Shown here piece after piece: positions 63,601 to 64,000 of a stretch of 64,000 nt of DNA. Both the position numbers and the translations under genes were made by a program. Position 1 is the first letter of the stretch, and every line of letters begins with the position of its first letter. Origin of the DNA: Bombyx mori (taxonomy: Eukaryota > Arthropoda > Insecta > Lepidoptera > Bombycidae); contig NC_085109.1 in the NCBI RefSeq assembly GCF_030269925.1, positions 8,246,001 to 8,310,000 on the forward strand, given 5' to 3'. The notes under the pieces are model-generated. The model had not been told where the DNA came from, did not search any database, and saw only the letters and a list, made by a program, of their open reading frames with translations.

Positions 63601-64000
63601 CGACAGTCTCAGGAGTTAAGGAATATATGTATCGACGTATGTCACTAATGTAATCGACTAATAAAATCTTATTAGTTTAATATTAAGAGTTTCCAATTGA
63701 TTTAAAATGCAGAAGTTTTTTTTATTAAGTTTTATTGGTATTTGCAAAGAAAATTACTATAATGTAGCGTATATTTATTTACCTTCGGATGGTACTCATC
63801 AATATCAGTCTCATAGGGTTTAGCGGACTCAGCATCTTCTTCGCAACTCTGATGTGGGGCCACGGATATTTTGCAACCAAAGAATAATTTATCCTGTGAC
63901 ACCTCTAGCGCCTTTTCCACATCGGACGGTTTTTTAAAACGTACAACCGCATATCGATCAGCATTTTGACCGACTACTTTGACCCACACTACTTTCCCGT
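44151..64000 (-). CDS. spen: Split ends (Spen/SHARP family) transcriptional cofactor, 5' end outside window
   Basis: Sixteen exons join in frame, from high to low: 64000-63783 (partial), 63039-62749, 60192-59992, 59801-59683, 59430-59308, 58767-58629, 58439-49291, 49181-49039, 48712-48648, 48310-48204, 47503-47397, 45651-45533, 45255-45055, 44555-44397, 44279-44151; the exon at 63783 continues past the edge and the remaining 5' exons are outside. This gives about 3,755 residues: RRMs, charged low-complexity middle, SPOC domain. Spen proteins are nuclear, bind RNA through the RRMs and recruit corepressors through SPOC, acting in Notch, Wnt and hormone-responsive transcription. All splice sites are GT-AG. 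The least certain junction is 47397/45651, where the donor is gtcagt. Confidence 0.93.
44603..44964 (+). mobile_element. Non-autonomous Helitron-like element (family 2) in a spen intron
   Basis: It starts TCTATACATATAAATAAAAT after an A and ends gcgggcgggtcgCTAG before a T, so both Helitron ends and the A/T target are intact. It is near-identical to 5125-5488. It sits between the spen exons at 44397 and 45055, antisense to the gene. The 94-codon frame at 44519 is an artefact of it. Confidence 0.82.
45893..46227 (+). repeat. Non-LTR retroelement 3' end (family B) in a spen intron
   Basis: It contains tgatccactctcggtgctct, cactgagtttctcgctggga and gaataggtagggaaaaaaga, matching 34560-34946. 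It lies in the intron between spen exons 47397 and 45651. Confidence 0.7.
46681..47362. repeat. Long-range inverted repeat in a spen intron
   Basis: gcgcgcgagttcatgtc near 46702-46718 recurs as its exact reverse complement near 47326-47342. The sequence outside the core is a weaker match (ctacctacagta against ctactgtatg). An 18-T run (about 46849-46866) and a GC-rich block (46870-46980) lie between. It is probably a decayed transposon whose right arm ends just beside the spen exon at 47397. Confidence 0.45.
47397..49181 (-). CDS. spen: spen exons between the giant exon and SPOC
   Basis: Four small exons: 49181-49039 (THRSSESGHRAYMPTATASL, then HHPPPDPPLLHKQLAVVNPH), 48712-48648 (RVTITSVPSISPQGQIGM), 48310-48204 (ESMYPHYSHQHYQMYQQHFR) and 47503-47397 (TLETEGCETPTPPLELRRPR). 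They encode a Pro/His/Gln-rich linker. The frame closes exactly at every junction. For the first exon, tagcag offers two acceptors three bases apart, adding or dropping one Ser. Confidence 0.85.
49291..58439 (-). CDS. spen: spen giant exon (9,149 nt), charged low-complexity region
   Basis: One open frame of about 3,049 codons, from acceptor caatcag to donor gtgagc. It opens with Arg/Ser repeats (ERHRSRRSRSGSRS), then a long Lys/Glu/Asp/Ser region. The most family-like part is at about 55100-55670: a coiled coil (REMKEKKRLQQLQQIQELQM), then GPTYISMYDKVKARSCK and SSWDEDSDSDLERKRHHK, all conserved in Spen proteins. AVAALLGESFGG lies near 53230. A Pro/Gln/Asn/Ser-rich stretch follows (about 51500-52600), then basic RGGRSLRGKRSDKK and TKRGRGRGK near 50340-50460. 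Opposite-strand frames inside it are shadows. Confidence 0.95.
58629..59801 (-). CDS. spen: spen exons: linker after the RRMs
   Basis: Three exons (59801-59683, 59430-59308, 58767-58629; phases 2, 2 and 0 at their ends). The first continues the RRM with EAFYEQLEKHGGTAALAG. The next is Ser/Arg/Tyr-rich (SRSRASSYGRSSRTPRYS, DHYDPTDYAADRRYR). The third is acidic then basic (EDVPYEERLQS, RARKHRRDSSPEERKHSK), passing into the RS-rich start of the giant exon. Confidence 0.9.
58933..59056 (+). repeat. Non-LTR retroelement 3' tail (family A)
   Basis: It runs from ggtgggcagcggcttggctc through ggcattgctgaagtccatgg to gcctacaaaggcaataaaaa and a long A run (about 18). It is the best copy of the family here and sits in a spen intron, antisense. 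Confidence 0.75.
59992..60192 (-). CDS. spen: spen exon: body of the last RRM, Ala-rich and GC-rich
   Basis: This 67-codon exon (phase 0 both ends) reads VLGAVSRCGAATSVCVDRAA, HFEQAAAAGAAVREL and LCVDYASRECQ. It completes the RRM that begins VWVDGL in the upstream exon. CVDYASRECQ followed by EAFYEQLEK is the usual Spen exit from the third RRM. The alanine-rich helix and GC content stand out against the AT-rich introns. Confidence 0.92.
60193..62748 (-). other. spen: spen intron (2.56 kb)
   Basis: AT-rich with no clear repeat family or exon. The 97-codon plus-strand frame at 61545 is AT-driven with no domain. GT-AG ends fit the adjoining exons. Confidence 0.6.
62749..63039 (-). CDS. spen: spen exon: complete RRM
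   Basis: Ninety-seven codons, phase 0 both ends. RNP2 is LFIGNL and RNP1 is GAGYAFCQY. They lie in TLFIGNLEKDVTQQLLREKF, HFGRIIEIDIKKG and GGSRVKLGFGKP, a pattern diagnostic of the second Spen RRM. It ends in the start of the next RRM (TTCVWVDGLTEHTEKQ). Confidence 0.96.
63390..63560 (-). repeat. Degraded SINE-like fragment in a spen intron
   Basis: It contains ctcgtctgatgtaaaacggt and tactggtgcccaaagagac, resembling the antisense Bm1 3' end, strongly diverged. The frames at 63236 and 63312 overlap it and are not genes. Confidence 0.4.
63783..64000 (-). CDS. spen: spen exon: end of an RRM, cut by the window edge
   Basis: Reads GKVVWVKVVGQNADRYAVVR, then FKKPSDVEKALEVSQDKLFF and CKISVAPHQ, followed by an acidic linker ending DIDEYHPK at donor gtaaat. 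It is the C-terminal two-thirds of the RRM that precedes TLFIGNL. The exon continues beyond position 64000. Confidence 0.92.

Noticed and set aside
1..64000. CRISPR arrays, bacterial operons or viral genes
   Set aside because: Nothing in the window resembles them. Repeats are eukaryotic mobile elements and genes have spliceosomal introns.

Overview
The window looks like nuclear DNA of a silkworm-type moth (Bombyx or a close relative). It is AT-rich, its genes have small exons with GT-AG introns, and it carries many copies of one tRNA-derived SINE (Bm1 type; one copy still has recognisable A and B boxes). Lepidopteran Helitron-like elements starting TC and ending CTAG, and 3' fragments of several non-LTR retrotransposons, are also present.

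Layout. At 1.3-2.4 kb (+) are the last two coding exons of a gene I do not recognise, followed by about 2.6 kb without recognisable repeats that is probably its 3' UTR. At 5.8-6.6 kb (+) is an intronless 254-residue short-chain dehydrogenase/reductase. From 6.6 to 15.6 kb lies repeat-rich non-coding DNA, including a 230-bp direct duplication flanking a Bm1 copy and a 5'-truncated retrotransposon with a perfect 20-bp target-site duplication. At 15.7-25.6 kb (+) is a tandem cluster of three secreted-protein genes with TIL (trypsin-inhibitor-like, cysteine-rich) domains. I reconstructed their exons by reading frame and splice-site phase: 182, 199 and 795 residues. All three place a phase-1 intron after the signal-peptide exon and a phase-2 intron after the TIL domain. 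The third has a TIL-like head with only six cysteines, fused to a long Lys/Ser/Asp-, Pro- and Thr/Ser-rich tail. From 25.6 to 41 kb the sequence is gene-poor and full of transposon debris, with one possible terminal exon at 36.7 kb.

The right third, on the minus strand, is the gene split ends (spen; SHARP/MINT family), running from beyond the right edge (64,000) to a stop at 44,151. Sixteen coding exons could be joined in frame. They carry the end of one RRM, a complete RRM and a further RRM, a conserved linker, one 9,149-nt exon of charged low-complexity protein, and the C-terminal SPOC domain. About 3,755 residues are in the window and the N-terminus is not. A possible 80-residue cysteine-rich protein (two exons, minus strand, 41,305-42,482) lies just downstream of spen.

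The genes show no common pathway. The TIL genes form a family expansion of secreted inhibitor-like proteins, the SDR is a probable NAD(P)-dependent oxidoreductase, and spen is a nuclear RNA-binding transcriptional cofactor. All splice models are inferred from sequence alone.
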